From CAYUTA01 sp964447605 (GTDB taxonomy: Bacteria > Bacillota > Clostridia > Christensenellales > CAG-138): DNA of 64,000 nt. The position numbers and the translations under genes were made by a program. This document shows, piece by piece, positions 41,644 to 50,436 of this stretch (the stretch's first letter is position 1; each line of letters opens with the position of its first letter). Location: contig CAYUTA010000004.1 of assembly GCA_964447605.1 (NCBI GenBank), positions 18,917-82,916 of the forward strand, given 5' to 3'. A model generated the notes under the pieces. That model did not search any database, had not been told where the DNA came from, and was given only the letters and a program-made list of their open reading frames with translations.

Positions 41644-41731
41644 TGGCGGAGAGACTGGGATTCGAACCCAGGGTCCCGTCAGGGACACGGCATTTCGAGT
41701 GCCGCACGATCGACCACTCTGACATCTCTCC
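41644..41731 (-). tRNA. tRNA-Ser (anticodon CGA)
   Basis: The minus strand folds into an 88-nt tRNA. It has a 7-bp acceptor stem GGAGAGA/TCTCTCC, discriminator G and an encoded CCA. The anticodon loop CTCGAAA (CGA) is followed by a long class II variable arm and a T arm CTGGG-TTCGAAT-CCCAG. The last 20 bases, T-loop to CCA, are repeated at 31244-31263. Confidence 0.95.
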
Positions 41732-41827
41732 GCGCCGCAAAAAACAACCGGTGTTTTTCAGCGACATTCAGTATACTAAAAAGCTTCGCAAATTGCAATG
41801 TTTTCGTGAAAAAACATGTTGCCGTCG

Positions 41828-41855
41828 TTGCCGGGCGCACGCCCCGTGTTATAAT
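41828..41855 (+). promoter_or_regulatory. Promoter of the small zinc-ribbon gene
   Basis: TTGCCG (41828-41833), a 16-bp spacer and TGT-TATAAT (extended -10, TATAAT at 41850-41855), 40 nt before the ATG at 41896. Confidence 0.7.
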
Positions 41856-41895
41856 AGATAAAAACGAGACACGGTCAAGGAAAGGAGTTGTCTGT

Positions 41896-42390
41896 ATGGC
41901 GGAGGAATTTGGAAAACGAATTGAAGCATTCGGGCAAAATATATGGAAAAAGGCGCAGGGCGCGGTCAACATCGTTGGCATGAACAACGATATCTCGGCA
42001 AAGTCGCGTGTGCTGACCGATCTGTATGCCGAGATCGGCAAGGCCTATTGTGGCAAGCACCGCGGGGATGCGGAAACGGAATTTCCCGAGCTTTGTGAAA
42101 AAGCGCATGCGCTTGCGGCGGAAATCGCCGGTTTACAGGAGGAAATCCAGTTGCAAAAGGGCTTCCGCAAATGCGTGGCCTGCGGCGCGCTTGCCCCGGC
42201 GCAAGCTACGTTTTGCCCCGCCTGCGGTGCGGCCATGCCGCGGCCCGAGCCGGAGCCCGAATCCGATCCTGTCGCCGACAAAAGCGTTTGCAGGCAATGC
42301 GGCGCGCACATGGTGGAAAGCGACGTGTTTTGCGCGGCCTGCGGCGCGCGGCGCGAGGAGGCGGACGCGGAACCCCGGACGCAGGGATAG
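41896..42390 (+). CDS. Zinc-ribbon protein with helical N-terminus
   Basis: A 164-residue protein. The N-terminal 90 residues are helical (AEEFGKRIEAFGQNIWKKAQGAVNIVGMNNDISAKSRVLTDLYAEIGKAYCGKH). Two double-Cys zinc ribbons follow (CVACG...CPACG and CRQCG...CAACG) with an acidic Pro/Glu linker. This layout is frequent in Clostridia; the role is unknown. AAAGGAG lies 9 nt before the ATG at 41896. Confidence 0.82.
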   Translation: MAEEFGKRIEAFGQNIWKKAQGAVNIVGMNNDISAKSRVLTDLYAEIGKAYCGKHRGDAETEFPELCEKAHALAAEIAGLQEEIQLQKGFRKCVACGALAPAQATFCPACGAAMPRPEPEPESDPVADKSVCRQCGAHMVESDVFCAACGARREEADAEPRTQG

Positions 42391-43190
42391 CGGAAAGCCC
42401 GTATAGGCCGGTCCCTGTTACGCCCTGCGGCTGGACGCATTCCCCGCGGGGCGGACGGATTGAATTTTCGGAAGAAAAAAGCACAGGCCCCGCAGGAGGG
42501 GGACCATGGCTAGATTCAAAAGCCCATATGGATATGATGATGCCGCGGACGCGGAATACGATGGCGTATGACGCGGCGGAACGGGGGCTGTACGGTTGTT
42601 CGGCTGTACGGTCTATACGCGGTCGCCGGCGAAAAAATTGGGGTGGCGGCGGGACGGTTGGAGACCGCTCTGACCGATTTGGCCGGGGAGTTTTGAAAAA
42701 AATGGAATCATAAAACAGACCTTTGCAAAAAGGCCCGACCCGCGGGCTCTCATTCCGGTATGCTTCAGTTCGCTGTACGGACAGGCATGGGTTGCGCCCG
42801 CGGCGGAAATGCCTCTGTATCGAACGCGGCGGGCGGTCCGGGAGTTGATGCTCGCAGGAGATCTCCTGCGTGAATTGTTCCAGCTCGCTACGCATCTCAA
42901 AAGCAGGCTGGCCGGGCTGATCGTAGGGTTGAAACGCCCGGCAATCGGCGCCGACCGTTCCCCTCTGATGACGGCGGAGGAGCTGGTGAACGTGCAGCAA
43001 TCGCTGCGGTGGGTGGAAAAGCACGTGGAATTACGGGCGCTTTTTAAGCGGGAGCCGTTGGGACCCGCCTGGATTCTCTCGTCCAGGCAGGTCGTTTTTA
43101 CATCATACCGCAGCGCGTCCGCCGCCGTTCATACGGCTCCCGCGGCTAAGGTCGGATTTTCCGGCGCAGCATGGGGAAAACGTCGCGCGA
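42391..43190. other. 800-bp region with one doubtful reading frame
   Basis: A plus-strand frame from 42809 to 43351 includes MLAGDLLRELFQLATHLKSR and MTAEELVNVQQSLRWVEKHVELRALFKRE. These look coding-like, but the frame has no ribosome site and runs into the antisense of the next gene. It could be a degenerate gene. A perfect 18-bp palindrome lies at 42853-42870. Nothing else is recognised. Confidence 0.3.
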
Positions 43191-43874
43191 CTATTCCGCG
43201 GCAGCACGCGGGCCGGATTCCCTGTAGAGCCGCCAGCCCATCAGGACAACCCAGACATAGGCCAGGGTTTTGGGAATCATCAGCATACCCAAAAGCGGCA
43301 CGGCCGAACCGAACAGCACAACCGGGATGTAGAAGCCGAACGACAGGATGACGGCAAGCGGCATAAAGCGGAACACCGGGTCCCCGGCCTTTTTCGCCTC
43401 CTGCGCAAACAGGACGATGATCATGATTCCCATGATGGAAAACGGGATATTTCGCAGTATTCCGTAAAATAGCGGCTGCTGGTACGAAAGCCAGTCGTTT
43501 TGCGGAAGCAGGCAGAGCGCGACTCTGGCCGCCGTCAGAACCCACATCAAGACGGTCAGGTTTTTGCGTTGCGCAATGCCGTACCGTTCCCGCCAGATGT
43601 AGTAAAGGATCAGGTAAAAAACAGTCATGGTAACAGAGGTTATCAGCTTGCCGGCGCCGAGCGCGGCGGCGTTTGCCTCGAGCCCGGCCGTCCAAAGCGC
43701 ATACATACGCGGCACGAGGTGGAAGGCGTCTCCCGCGCCGAGCAGCACGGCCATAAGGCCGAATTTTTTAACAAGGGGATCGTGCTTCCCCCTTGCCATC
43801 ATCAGGATGCCGGCGGTGATAACCCCGGTCAAATAACAGATGTCGAAAATCGTTTCTACGAGCGCCTGTGCCAT
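43191..43874 (-). CDS. Seven-helix hypothetical membrane protein linked to TetR
   Basis: A 227-residue protein with seven predicted helices and no signal peptide. HDPLVKKFGLMAVLLGAGDAFHLVPRMYALWT and LGAGKLITSVTMTVFYLILYYIWRERYG are blocks I associate with an uncharacterised Clostridia family often next to a TetR gene. The ATG at 43874 with GGAG 9 nt upstream was preferred to the TTG at 43889. It lies 20 nt downstream of the TetR gene and should be controlled by it. Confidence 0.75.
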   Translation of the reverse strand: MAQALVETIFDICYLTGVITAGILMMARGKHDPLVKKFGLMAVLLGAGDAFHLVPRMYALWTAGLEANAAALGAGKLITSVTMTVFYLILYYIWRERYGIAQRKNLTVLMWVLTAARVALCLLPQNDWLSYQQPLFYGILRNIPFSIMGIMIIVLFAQEAKKAGDPVFRFMPLAVILSFGFYIPVVLFGSAVPLLGMLMIPKTLAYVWVVLMGWRLYRESGPRAAAE

Positions 43875-43894
43875 TGTCACAATCTCCAATCGGT

Positions 43895-44443
43895 TTAATA
43901 TAGTGTCCGCTTCACAATCTCAATGAAAAAGCCTGCATCGGGAGCTCTCATACGAAGCGATATAAGAAGGTTTGAAAGTACGAACGCCGCATAGCGCTCT
44001 TTTGTGAAGCCGTCCGTCCAGATATCCGTACGGATGGCGGCATCCTGCTCCATGCGCTGTATGAGCGCGCTTCTCAAAACCTTCTGCATGGAGTACATAC
44101 GCTCCTGGCCGACGGCTTCCACATTTCTAAGGCTGTCCATGAGCATACCGGCGGAGCTGAATATGCGGCCGCTCAAAAAATGATAAATTTCCCCAAGCTG
44201 GTCGCAGAATGAACCGCCGCCGATTGCTTCCCGCATCTCTACAAGTGTTTTTTTCCAATATTCTTCCGTAAGGGCGAGCAGGATTTCATCTTTGCCGGAA
44301 AAGTAATTGTAAACCGTCCCCTGTGCAATACCGGCCTTTTTCGCAATTGCCCGTATACTGATTGCTTCCGGCCCTTCCGCTCCGGCAATCTCCCGGGCCA
44401 TGTCCAGCAAAGTGCCGCGGAGCGTTTCATCCTTTCTTTTCAT
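43895..44443 (-). CDS. TetR/AcrR-family regulator
   Basis: A 182-residue regulator. The N-terminal helix-turn-helix is GPEAISIRAIAKKAGIAQGTVYNYFSGKDEILLALTEEYW, followed by a helical ligand domain. The ATG at 44443 was taken because GAGGGGAGGGG precedes it; a longer frame to 44485 would start inside the operator. Two near-identical palindromes flank its promoter, so autoregulation is likely. Confidence 0.87.
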   Translation of the reverse strand: MKRKDETLRGTLLDMAREIAGAEGPEAISIRAIAKKAGIAQGTVYNYFSGKDEILLALTEEYWKKTLVEMREAIGGGSFCDQLGEIYHFLSGRIFSSAGMLMDSLRNVEAVGQERMYSMQKVLRSALIQRMEQDAAIRTDIWTDGFTKERYAAFVLSNLLISLRMRAPDAGFFIEIVKRTLY

Positions 44444-44467
44444 CCGGCCCCTCCCCTCGAAACCTTC

Positions 44468-44542
44468 ATAAATGAACGCGTTCATTTATAGTATAGCTGC
44501 TTTTTTTGTTTTGTCAACAATTAAATGAACGCGTTCATTTAA
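44468..44542 (-). promoter_or_regulatory. TetR promoter with two palindromic operators
   Basis: Two perfect 22-bp palindromes centred on TGAACGCGTTCA lie at 44468-44489 and 44521-44542. Between them, on the minus strand, are TTGACA (44512-44517), a 16-bp spacer and TATACT (44490-44495). One operator covers the start site and the other sits upstream of the -35. Confidence 0.85.
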
Positions 44543-44752
44543 AAACCATGTCTGAGCGGCGGGCAAAATTCGCATCCTGTGTGCAACGGAGGGCGTCACC
44601 GCTGACGGCACGAAGCGGCTGGACCCTATTCAACGGAATTTTTCCCGCCATTTGAAATGCCCGGTATATGCTTTTGACGCCATGCGGAGGCTGCTGTTGC
44701 GGCTTTTGCCAACAGGTTCATCTGTAAACTTCGAAAAAACTAAAATTGGTTC

Positions 44753-44796
44753 TTGCAATATAATTTCAAACTGATTATAATATCATCATATTATAA
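44753..44796 (+). promoter_or_regulatory. Promoter and AT-rich inverted repeat of the BMP operon
   Basis: TTGCAA (44753-44758), a 17-bp spacer and TATAAT (44776-44781). TTATAATAT-CATC-ATATTATAA (44775-44796) is a perfect inverted repeat covering the -10 and start. It is a likely operator, possibly for the FadR-type regulator at the operon's end. The 44544-44752 stretch before it shows nothing else. Confidence 0.7.
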
Positions 44797-44878
44797 TATG
44801 ATAATAAGTTTCCGGCCCCATTCATTCGATTTGAGCCGTTGCGCTCAAACAAACAATACCAAATCAGGAGGAGCACAC

Positions 44879-45985
44879 ATGAAAAAGAGATGGTCGGTAT
44901 CGCTGATGGTCTGGATTCTTGTTACATCGCTGTTGATTGGCTGCGCACAGCAGCCGGCCCGGCAGGGCGCCGCGACGGACGTACCGCAGCCGGTTCCTTC
45001 CGGGGCGGCAGCGCCGGCCGAACGGAAAAAGCTGGTTGTGATCAGCAACCGCAGCTTTGGCGACAAGGGCCCTATCGATAGTCAGGCAGCGGTTCTGCCT
45101 GAGCTCGAGGCGCTCGGGGTTGAGACCAAAACGCTGGAGTCGCTCTCCGCGGACGTATTTGAAGAGGATATTCGTGCAATGGCAAACGCCGGATATGACA
45201 TCATCGCAACGTCCTTCCCGCCGGTATCGGAGGCCGTGGTTTCCGTTGCAAAGGATTTCCCGGATACCGCCTTTATCAGCATCTATCAATTCAGCAACGC
45301 CGGCGAAACCAGGTACGACAATATCTGGTCGACCGAATATAAAACACAGGAGATGCTCTATGCGCTTGGCTGCCTTGAAGCAAAGCTGACCAGAACCAAT
45401 AAGGTCGGCTTTATCAGCGGACAGGAAACTGCAAGCTCCAACTCCGGCATCAACGGCTTTATGGATGGCGTCATAGCCACAAACCCGGACTGCGAGGTTG
45501 AATATATGTATGCCGGCACGTATGACGACCCGACCGTTGGAAAAGAAATTGCGCTGGCAATGATCAGCCGCGGCGTTGACTGTATCATAACCGCCGCGGG
45601 CAAAACCAGCACGGGCGCGATCGAGGCGTGTCAGGAAAAGGGCGTGTTTATCGTTGCGGACAACGGCGACTTTTTTGATCTTGGTCCGAATGCGATGGTC
45701 ACCTACTTTCTTACCGATTTCGGCCAGGTGGTGAAGCAGGGCGTTTCGGATTATATAAACGGAGAATTCAAGGGCGGCGAACACACCATTATGTCCGTAT
45801 TTAATGGCGGAGCAGTTGTAAAATGGGACGCTTCCGAACGCTTTAACGAGCAGAATCCAGAGACCGCAGAGCTTGTGCGGGGAGCGATTGCATACGCAAA
45901 GGAGCAGGAAGCAAAGGTTATCTCCGGCGACCTCGTTGTCGAATTCAAACCGGATACGCCCCGGGCAATCCGAAAGGGTTCATAA
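44879..45985 (+). CDS. BMP-family substrate-binding lipoprotein
   Basis: A 368-residue lipoprotein with a signal ending LLIGC (Cys22) and a Gln/Pro/Ala linker. KLVVISNRSFGDKGPIDSQAA, GYDIIATSFPPVSEAVVSVAKDFPDTAFI, and NKVGFISGQETASSNSGINGFMDGVIATNPDCEVEYMYAGTYDDPTVGKEIA match the BMP (Med/PnrA) family. That family usually binds nucleosides but also other ligands. GGAGGAGCACAC precedes the ATG. It belongs with the ATPase and permeases encoded at 46849-50403. Confidence 0.9.
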   Translation: MKKRWSVSLMVWILVTSLLIGCAQQPARQGAATDVPQPVPSGAAAPAERKKLVVISNRSFGDKGPIDSQAAVLPELEALGVETKTLESLSADVFEEDIRAMANAGYDIIATSFPPVSEAVVSVAKDFPDTAFISIYQFSNAGETRYDNIWSTEYKTQEMLYALGCLEAKLTRTNKVGFISGQETASSNSGINGFMDGVIATNPDCEVEYMYAGTYDDPTVGKEIALAMISRGVDCIITAAGKTSTGAIEACQEKGVFIVADNGDFFDLGPNAMVTYFLTDFGQVVKQGVSDYINGEFKGGEHTIMSVFNGGAVVKWDASERFNEQNPETAELVRGAIAYAKEQEAKVISGDLVVEFKPDTPRAIRKGS

Positions 45986-45987
45986 AA

Positions 45988-46374
45988 ATGAACGGGAACG
46001 TCTATACGCACGGGTTCCTTGTCGATGACCTGGATGCTGCAATCCGATTTTATGAAAGCAAGCTTGGCTTTCGTGTCAAGCGACGCACGCAGACCTTTGC
46101 CGCGATGGAGACAAATGCGCCGTCCGGCCTGTTCTTCTGGCAATATGCGCACATTTTTGAGCATCTTGGCCAAGAAGCCGCCGGGAAGGTGCGGCACAGG
46201 CAGATGATCGCCATGCTGTATGAGACGAGGGAGCAGGTAGACGCGCGCGTAGAAGAGCTGCTCCTTGACGGTGTGGAGCTGGTTGCGGCCCCACAGGAAT
46301 GGGCCTGGAATGCATATGCCGCCTACCTCGTGGATTGCAAGGGCTTTTTGTGGGAGTTATGGACATGGAATTGA
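45988..46374 (+). CDS. VOC-superfamily protein, copy 1
   Basis: A 128-residue protein with one VOC module of paired beta-alpha-beta units: YTHGFLVDDLDAAIRFYESKLGFRVKRRTQTFAAMETN and WAWNAYAAYLVDCKGFLWELWTW. Metal-site candidates are the early His and the late Glu. The family includes glyoxalases, epimerases, dioxygenases and lyases. It starts 3 nt after the BMP gene stop and its close paralogue follows; the two may form a heterodimer. Confidence 0.82.
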   Translation: MNGNVYTHGFLVDDLDAAIRFYESKLGFRVKRRTQTFAAMETNAPSGLFFWQYAHIFEHLGQEAAGKVRHRQMIAMLYETREQVDARVEELLLDGVELVAAPQEWAWNAYAAYLVDCKGFLWELWTWN

Positions 46375-46385
46375 TGGAGAGGAAC

Positions 46386-46778
46386 ATGATCCGGTATAAC
46401 CATACCGCGTACGGTCTGCTCGTTGATGACATTGCAGAAGCGGTTGCGTTCTATCGCGATACGATGGGCTTCCATGTGCTGCGTCAGTCGGATACCTTCG
46501 CGCAGATGGATGCGGGCGGCACGTTGGCGTTCTTTCTTTGGAAATGGTCGCATCTTTGCGAGCATCTCGGCCGGGAGGCCATGCAAAAGGTGCGGCATCG
46601 CACGCAGTCTGCATTGCGCTTTGAACGGCCGGACGATGTCGACCGCGCCTATCTTGCGCTGAAAGAGCAGGGCGTAAACTTTGTGGCCGCGCCGGGCAAC
46701 TGGGAATGGAATGCACGCGCCGCATATTTCGTTGACGACAACGGATACATGTGGGAATTGTTCTGCTGGCTCAAATAA
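46386..46778 (+). CDS. VOC-superfamily protein, copy 2
   Basis: A 130-residue paralogue of the preceding protein. It shares YNHTAYGLLVDDIAEAVAFYRDTMGFHVLRQSDTFAQMD, WSHLCEHLGREAMQKVRHR (copy 1: YAHIFEHLGQEAAGKVRHR) and WEWNARAAYFVDDNGYMWELFCW. The ATG at 46386 was chosen because GGAGAGG sits just before it, after the stop of copy 1. The shared EHLG-E-A--KVRHR block is a distinctive subfamily mark. The substrate is unknown. Confidence 0.82.
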   Translation: MIRYNHTAYGLLVDDIAEAVAFYRDTMGFHVLRQSDTFAQMDAGGTLAFFLWKWSHLCEHLGREAMQKVRHRTQSALRFERPDDVDRAYLALKEQGVNFVAAPGNWEWNARAAYFVDDNGYMWELFCWLK

Positions 46779-46848
46779 AGGATCAATGCGCCTGCTTGCC
46801 GTCAATCAGGCGGCAGGCGGGCGTGTAAGGAAGGGGTCGAAGGGTAGC

Positions 46849-48375
46849 ATGGAAAACGCGCTTTCAATGCGGCATATTGTGAAAACGTTCCCCGGTGTTG
46901 TTGCCAATAACGACGTCTCGCTGCATGTCGAACGGCGGAGCATACATGCGCTGGTCGGCGAAAACGGCGCGGGGAAAAGTACTCTGATGAATATCCTCTG
47001 CGGTCTTGTCGGGGCTGACGAAGGCAGCATCCTGCTCAATGGGAAAGAGACGGCGATCCGTTCAACCTTTGATGCGATCAAGCAGGGTGTCGGCATGGTG
47101 CATCAGCATTTCATGCTCGTACCGGATATCACGGTCCTTGACAATATTCTGCTTGGCGCGGATACGCCTAAAAAAGCGGGTTTAACGGACTATCGGCAGG
47201 GACGCAGGGCGGTTGGACAAATCATGGATCAATATGCCTTTCATGTTGATCTCGACCGCAAGATCTATGAGCTTTCGGTCGGTGAAATGCAGCGGGTAGA
47301 GATCATCAAATCCCTTTATCGCGGTGCGGAGATTCTGATTTTGGACGAGCCCACCGCGGTGCTGACGCCGAATGAAATCCGGCAGCTGTTTGACGCAATG
47401 CGCAGCTTTGTCGCGCGGGGCAAAACGATATTGTTCATTTCGCATAAGCTCAGGGAAGTGCTCGAAATTTCCGACGAGATTACCGTTATGCGCCAGGGCA
47501 GGGTGACGGGAAACGTAAAAACCCGCGAGGTCGATGAAATCATGCTTGCCACGATGATGGTAGGGCGTGACGTGGTATTGCGTGTGCATAAGGGGAAGGC
47601 TGCCCCCGGCGGGGAAGCGCTCCGGCTTGACCGGTTTTTTGCAAACAATGACAGAAGGCTGCCCGCGGTCAGGGACGTGTCCTTCTCGGTTCGACGGGGC
47701 GAAATTGTCGGCATTGCCGGCGTCGACGGCAACGGGCAGACGGAGCTTGTCGAGGCGCTCTGCGGCATGCGCAGGCAAACGGGCGGCCGCGTTTATCTCA
47801 ACGGGAAGGACATCACCCATTGCGGCGGGCTCGAACGACGCAGGCGTGGTATCGCGCATATTCCGGCCGACCGCATGGTATTTGGCGTCAACAAAACCTG
47901 CAGTGTGGAGGAAAACCTGATTCTATCGGTTTACAACATCAAGCCCTATTGCCGGCTGGGCTTCATGCTTTGGCGGAAGCTGCGCGCGTTTTCAGAACGG
48001 TTGGCACGCCGTTTTCACATCGTTGCGGCTTCGATTGAGACGCATGTCGGCAATATGTCCGGCGGCAATATGCAAAAGGTGGTCGTTGCCCGGGAAATGT
48101 CGGCCGAGCCGGATATTTTGATTGCGGCGCAGCCGACGCGCGGCGTTGACGTCGGCGCGATTGAATTCATTCACAACGAAATCATTGGCCTGAGAGATAA
48201 AAACAAGGGCGTCTTGCTGGTTTCGATGGAGCTCGATGAGATATTATCGCTTTCCGACCGGGTTCTGGTGCTCTATGAGGGCGAAATTGTGGCCGAGTTT
48301 GAAAATGAAAACCTGAACGAGCTTGAGATCGGACTTTACATGACCGGCGCAAAGAGGATGGAGCGATCGATATGA
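46849..48375 (+). CDS. BMP-type ABC importer ATPase with two nucleotide-binding domains
   Basis: A 508-residue tandem ATPase of the NupO/YufO/RbsA type. The first domain has GENGAGKST, GMVHQHFMLVPDITV (a hallmark of BMP-linked ATPases), LSVGEMQRVEI and LILDEPTAVL. The second has GVDGNGQTE, IPADRMVFGV, NMSGGNMQKVV and IAAQPTRGVDVGA, with the usual weaker Walker motifs. It energises the two permeases that follow. The start at 46849 follows GAAGGGTAGC. The permease start overlaps its stop by 4 bp. Confidence 0.92.
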   Translation: MENALSMRHIVKTFPGVVANNDVSLHVERRSIHALVGENGAGKSTLMNILCGLVGADEGSILLNGKETAIRSTFDAIKQGVGMVHQHFMLVPDITVLDNILLGADTPKKAGLTDYRQGRRAVGQIMDQYAFHVDLDRKIYELSVGEMQRVEIIKSLYRGAEILILDEPTAVLTPNEIRQLFDAMRSFVARGKTILFISHKLREVLEISDEITVMRQGRVTGNVKTREVDEIMLATMMVGRDVVLRVHKGKAAPGGEALRLDRFFANNDRRLPAVRDVSFSVRRGEIVGIAGVDGNGQTELVEALCGMRRQTGGRVYLNGKDITHCGGLERRRRGIAHIPADRMVFGVNKTCSVEENLILSVYNIKPYCRLGFMLWRKLRAFSERLARRFHIVAASIETHVGNMSGGNMQKVVVAREMSAEPDILIAAQPTRGVDVGAIEFIHNEIIGLRDKNKGVLLVSMELDEILSLSDRVLVLYEGEIVAEFENENLNELEIGLYMTGAKRMERSI

Positions 48376-49496
48376 AGGACAGGATGAAAACAGCCTGGTT
48401 CGAAAAAGCCAGGCGCAATGGCCGGCTGGTCGGAAGACAGGCATTGATAGTGCTGACCGCGCTGCTGGCTGCAACGATACTGGTGATCGTGTTCGGGTTT
48501 GAGTGGGATTCCGTTTTGCAGGGAATCCGGGGCGCTGTTGTCAACGACGTCAACGGTACGCTCAGATGGTTTACGCCGCTGCTGCTGACGGGGTTATCCT
48601 GCGCGCTTGCATTCCGCGGCGGCATATGGAACATGGGGGTGGACGGACAGCTTTACATGGGCGCCATTGCCGCAACCGCGGTCGCCATCCGGTGTGCCGC
48701 GCTTTCCCCCGGGCCGCTGCTTGCGCTGGTTTTCCTTGCCGGCATGGCGGCGGGGGCGCTGTGGGCGGGGATCGCCGGCTTGCTGCGCGTGTATTGCGGG
48801 GCCAAAGAGGTTGTGACCACCATTCTGCTCAACTACATCGCATTCCATTTTACCGATTATATGGTGCTTGGCCCGCTCAAGGGTTCCGGCGGATATGCGG
48901 TTGCGGAGTCGAGCGACATGATCGGCGAGCAGATCTGGCTTACGAAACTGATTCAAGGCTCAACGGTTACAACGGGCCTGATCATTGCGTTTGTCTCGGT
49001 GGTCGTAGTTTATGTTTTGACAACCAACACACCGTTTGGCTATGAAAACAGGATGCTCGGCACCAATCGCGCGTTTGCAAACTACGGCGGAATCAACGTC
49101 AGGCGTACGTTTATGGCTACGATTCTGATCAGCGGAGCAATTGCGGGGCTTGCGGGCGTAATTGAGATTCTCGGCGTGCATCACCGCTTCCCGATTCGCT
49201 TTTCGAACAACCTTGGCTTTGACGGAATCGTCGTATCGATTCTGGCAAACGACAGCGCGATTGGCGTTCCGCTGAGCGCGTTCTTCTTTGCGGTGCTGCG
49301 CAACGGCTCCTATAACATCGAGCGGCTTTCAGACGTACCAAAGTCCCTGGTGCTTGTCGTGCAGGCCATGGTCATATTGATGGTTGGCGCAAGGTTTGCA
49401 ATGCCGGAGTTAAAACGGAAGGATATCATCAAAAAGATCAGGCGCGGACTCCACTTTGGCGAGCCGGCGGGAGGTTCCAATGAACGACTTGTTTAA
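48372..49496 (+). CDS. BMP-type ABC importer permease 1
   Basis: A 374-residue permease of the BPD_transp_2 (RbsC/NupP-like) family with about nine helices. TPLLLTGLSCALAFRGGIWNMGVDGQLYMGAIAA and YCGAKEVVTTILLNYIAFHFTDYMV match YufP/NupP-type proteins. It starts inside the ATPase stop (ATGA-type overlap) and overlaps permease 2 by 17 bp. Confidence 0.9.
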   Translation: MKDRMKTAWFEKARRNGRLVGRQALIVLTALLAATILVIVFGFEWDSVLQGIRGAVVNDVNGTLRWFTPLLLTGLSCALAFRGGIWNMGVDGQLYMGAIAATAVAIRCAALSPGPLLALVFLAGMAAGALWAGIAGLLRVYCGAKEVVTTILLNYIAFHFTDYMVLGPLKGSGGYAVAESSDMIGEQIWLTKLIQGSTVTTGLIIAFVSVVVVYVLTTNTPFGYENRMLGTNRAFANYGGINVRRTFMATILISGAIAGLAGVIEILGVHHRFPIRFSNNLGFDGIVVSILANDSAIGVPLSAFFFAVLRNGSYNIERLSDVPKSLVLVVQAMVILMVGARFAMPELKRKDIIKKIRRGLHFGEPAGGSNERLV

Positions 49497-50403
49497 TGCT
49501 GAAACGATTGCCGCGACATTGCGCATGACCACGCCGCTGATATTGGTGGCGCTGGGCGGCCTCATGTGCCAGCGCGCGGCGATATTCAATATCGGCCTGG
49601 AAGGCTATATGCTGATGGGCGCGTTCTGCTCGATTTTATTTATCAACATTTCGGGCAGCAGCCTTGCGGGGTTAATCGGCGGAATTCTCGGCAGCGTTCT
49701 GCTGAGCCTCGTGTATGCGTTGTTTGTTATAAAATTCAAAGCCAACCATATCCTTACGTCCATTTCGGTCAACTATGTTGCAACAGGGCTGACAAGCTTT
49801 TTGCTGATGCCGTTATTCGGTGTGAAGGGAAGTTTTCGCCCAACCAATATGCAAGCGCTTCCGACGGTGAACATACCGTTTCTTGAGGAAGGGAGCTTTC
49901 TTGACATCGCGTTCAACAATCACACGGTGACGGTGTATGTTGCGCTGGCGCTGATTGCGGTGGTGTACGTGCTGCTGTTTCAAACGCCGTTTGGCCTGCG
50001 CGTCCGCAGCGTTGGCGGCAATGAAAACGCAGTCCGTACCGCGGGCGTCAGGCCGGAAACCATAAAGCTGCTGGTAATTATCTGGGCCGGCGTGCTCTGC
50101 GGCGTTGCCGGCGCCCATCTGTCAACGGGGTATGCGTCGGAGTTTACCGAGAGCATCACACAGGGGCGCGGCTTCACAGCCTTCTCCGCGATTGTATTCG
50201 GCGGGGCGCATCCTGTGTTCAGTTCGCTTGCGTGTTTGCTGTTCGGCCTTGCCGACGCGGTTGGTATCCGTCTGGAATTGGCCAATATGGGCGTGCCGGC
50301 CGGCGTGATCAAAATGTTCCCGTATGCGCTGGCCTGCATCGCGGTGGCAGTGAGCTCGCTGGTGCAGCTCAAGAAGAGGACGTCGTCGAAAGAGCTGTTT
50401 TAG
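49480..50403 (+). CDS. BMP-type ABC importer permease 2
   Basis: A 307-residue permease (YufQ/NupQ-like). TTPLILVALGGLMCQRAAIFNIGLEGYMLMGAF, YGTPFGLRVRSVGGNENAVRTAGV-like text (FQTPFGLRVRSVGGNENAVRTAG) and GFTAFSAIVFGGAHPVFSSLACLLFG are typical. GGGAGG lies 6 nt before the ATG at 49480. It forms the channel with permease 1. Confidence 0.9.
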   Translation: MNDLFNAETIAATLRMTTPLILVALGGLMCQRAAIFNIGLEGYMLMGAFCSILFINISGSSLAGLIGGILGSVLLSLVYALFVIKFKANHILTSISVNYVATGLTSFLLMPLFGVKGSFRPTNMQALPTVNIPFLEEGSFLDIAFNNHTVTVYVALALIAVVYVLLFQTPFGLRVRSVGGNENAVRTAGVRPETIKLLVIIWAGVLCGVAGAHLSTGYASEFTESITQGRGFTAFSAIVFGGAHPVFSSLACLLFGLADAVGIRLELANMGVPAGVIKMFPYALACIAVAVSSLVQLKKRTSSKELF

Positions 50404-50436
50404 CGGCAATCTTGATACGGGAAGGAAGCAAACCAA

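Larger units (their letters stand above)
31244..41663. mobile_element. Putative decayed integrative element at tRNA-Ser (about 10.4 kb)
   Basis: The interval lies downstream of the tRNA-Ser 3' end and is bounded by direct 20-bp copies of that end, the normal arrangement for a tRNA-integrated element. It contains a small protein often seen on mobile elements, a transposase relic and a truncated tnpV next to the tRNA. It also carries a self-contained sugar-use cargo. Its composition looks AT-richer than the flanks. No integrase or relaxase was found, so it is probably immobile now or was moved in trans. Confidence 0.6.

Noticed and set aside
31244..41663. Functional integrative conjugative element
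   Set aside because: No integrase, relaxase or type IV secretion gene is found in the interval, so only a decayed or passively mobilised element can be supported.
41643..41861. Plus-strand frame starting MAERLGFEPR
   Set aside because: It is the antisense of the tRNA-Ser gene.
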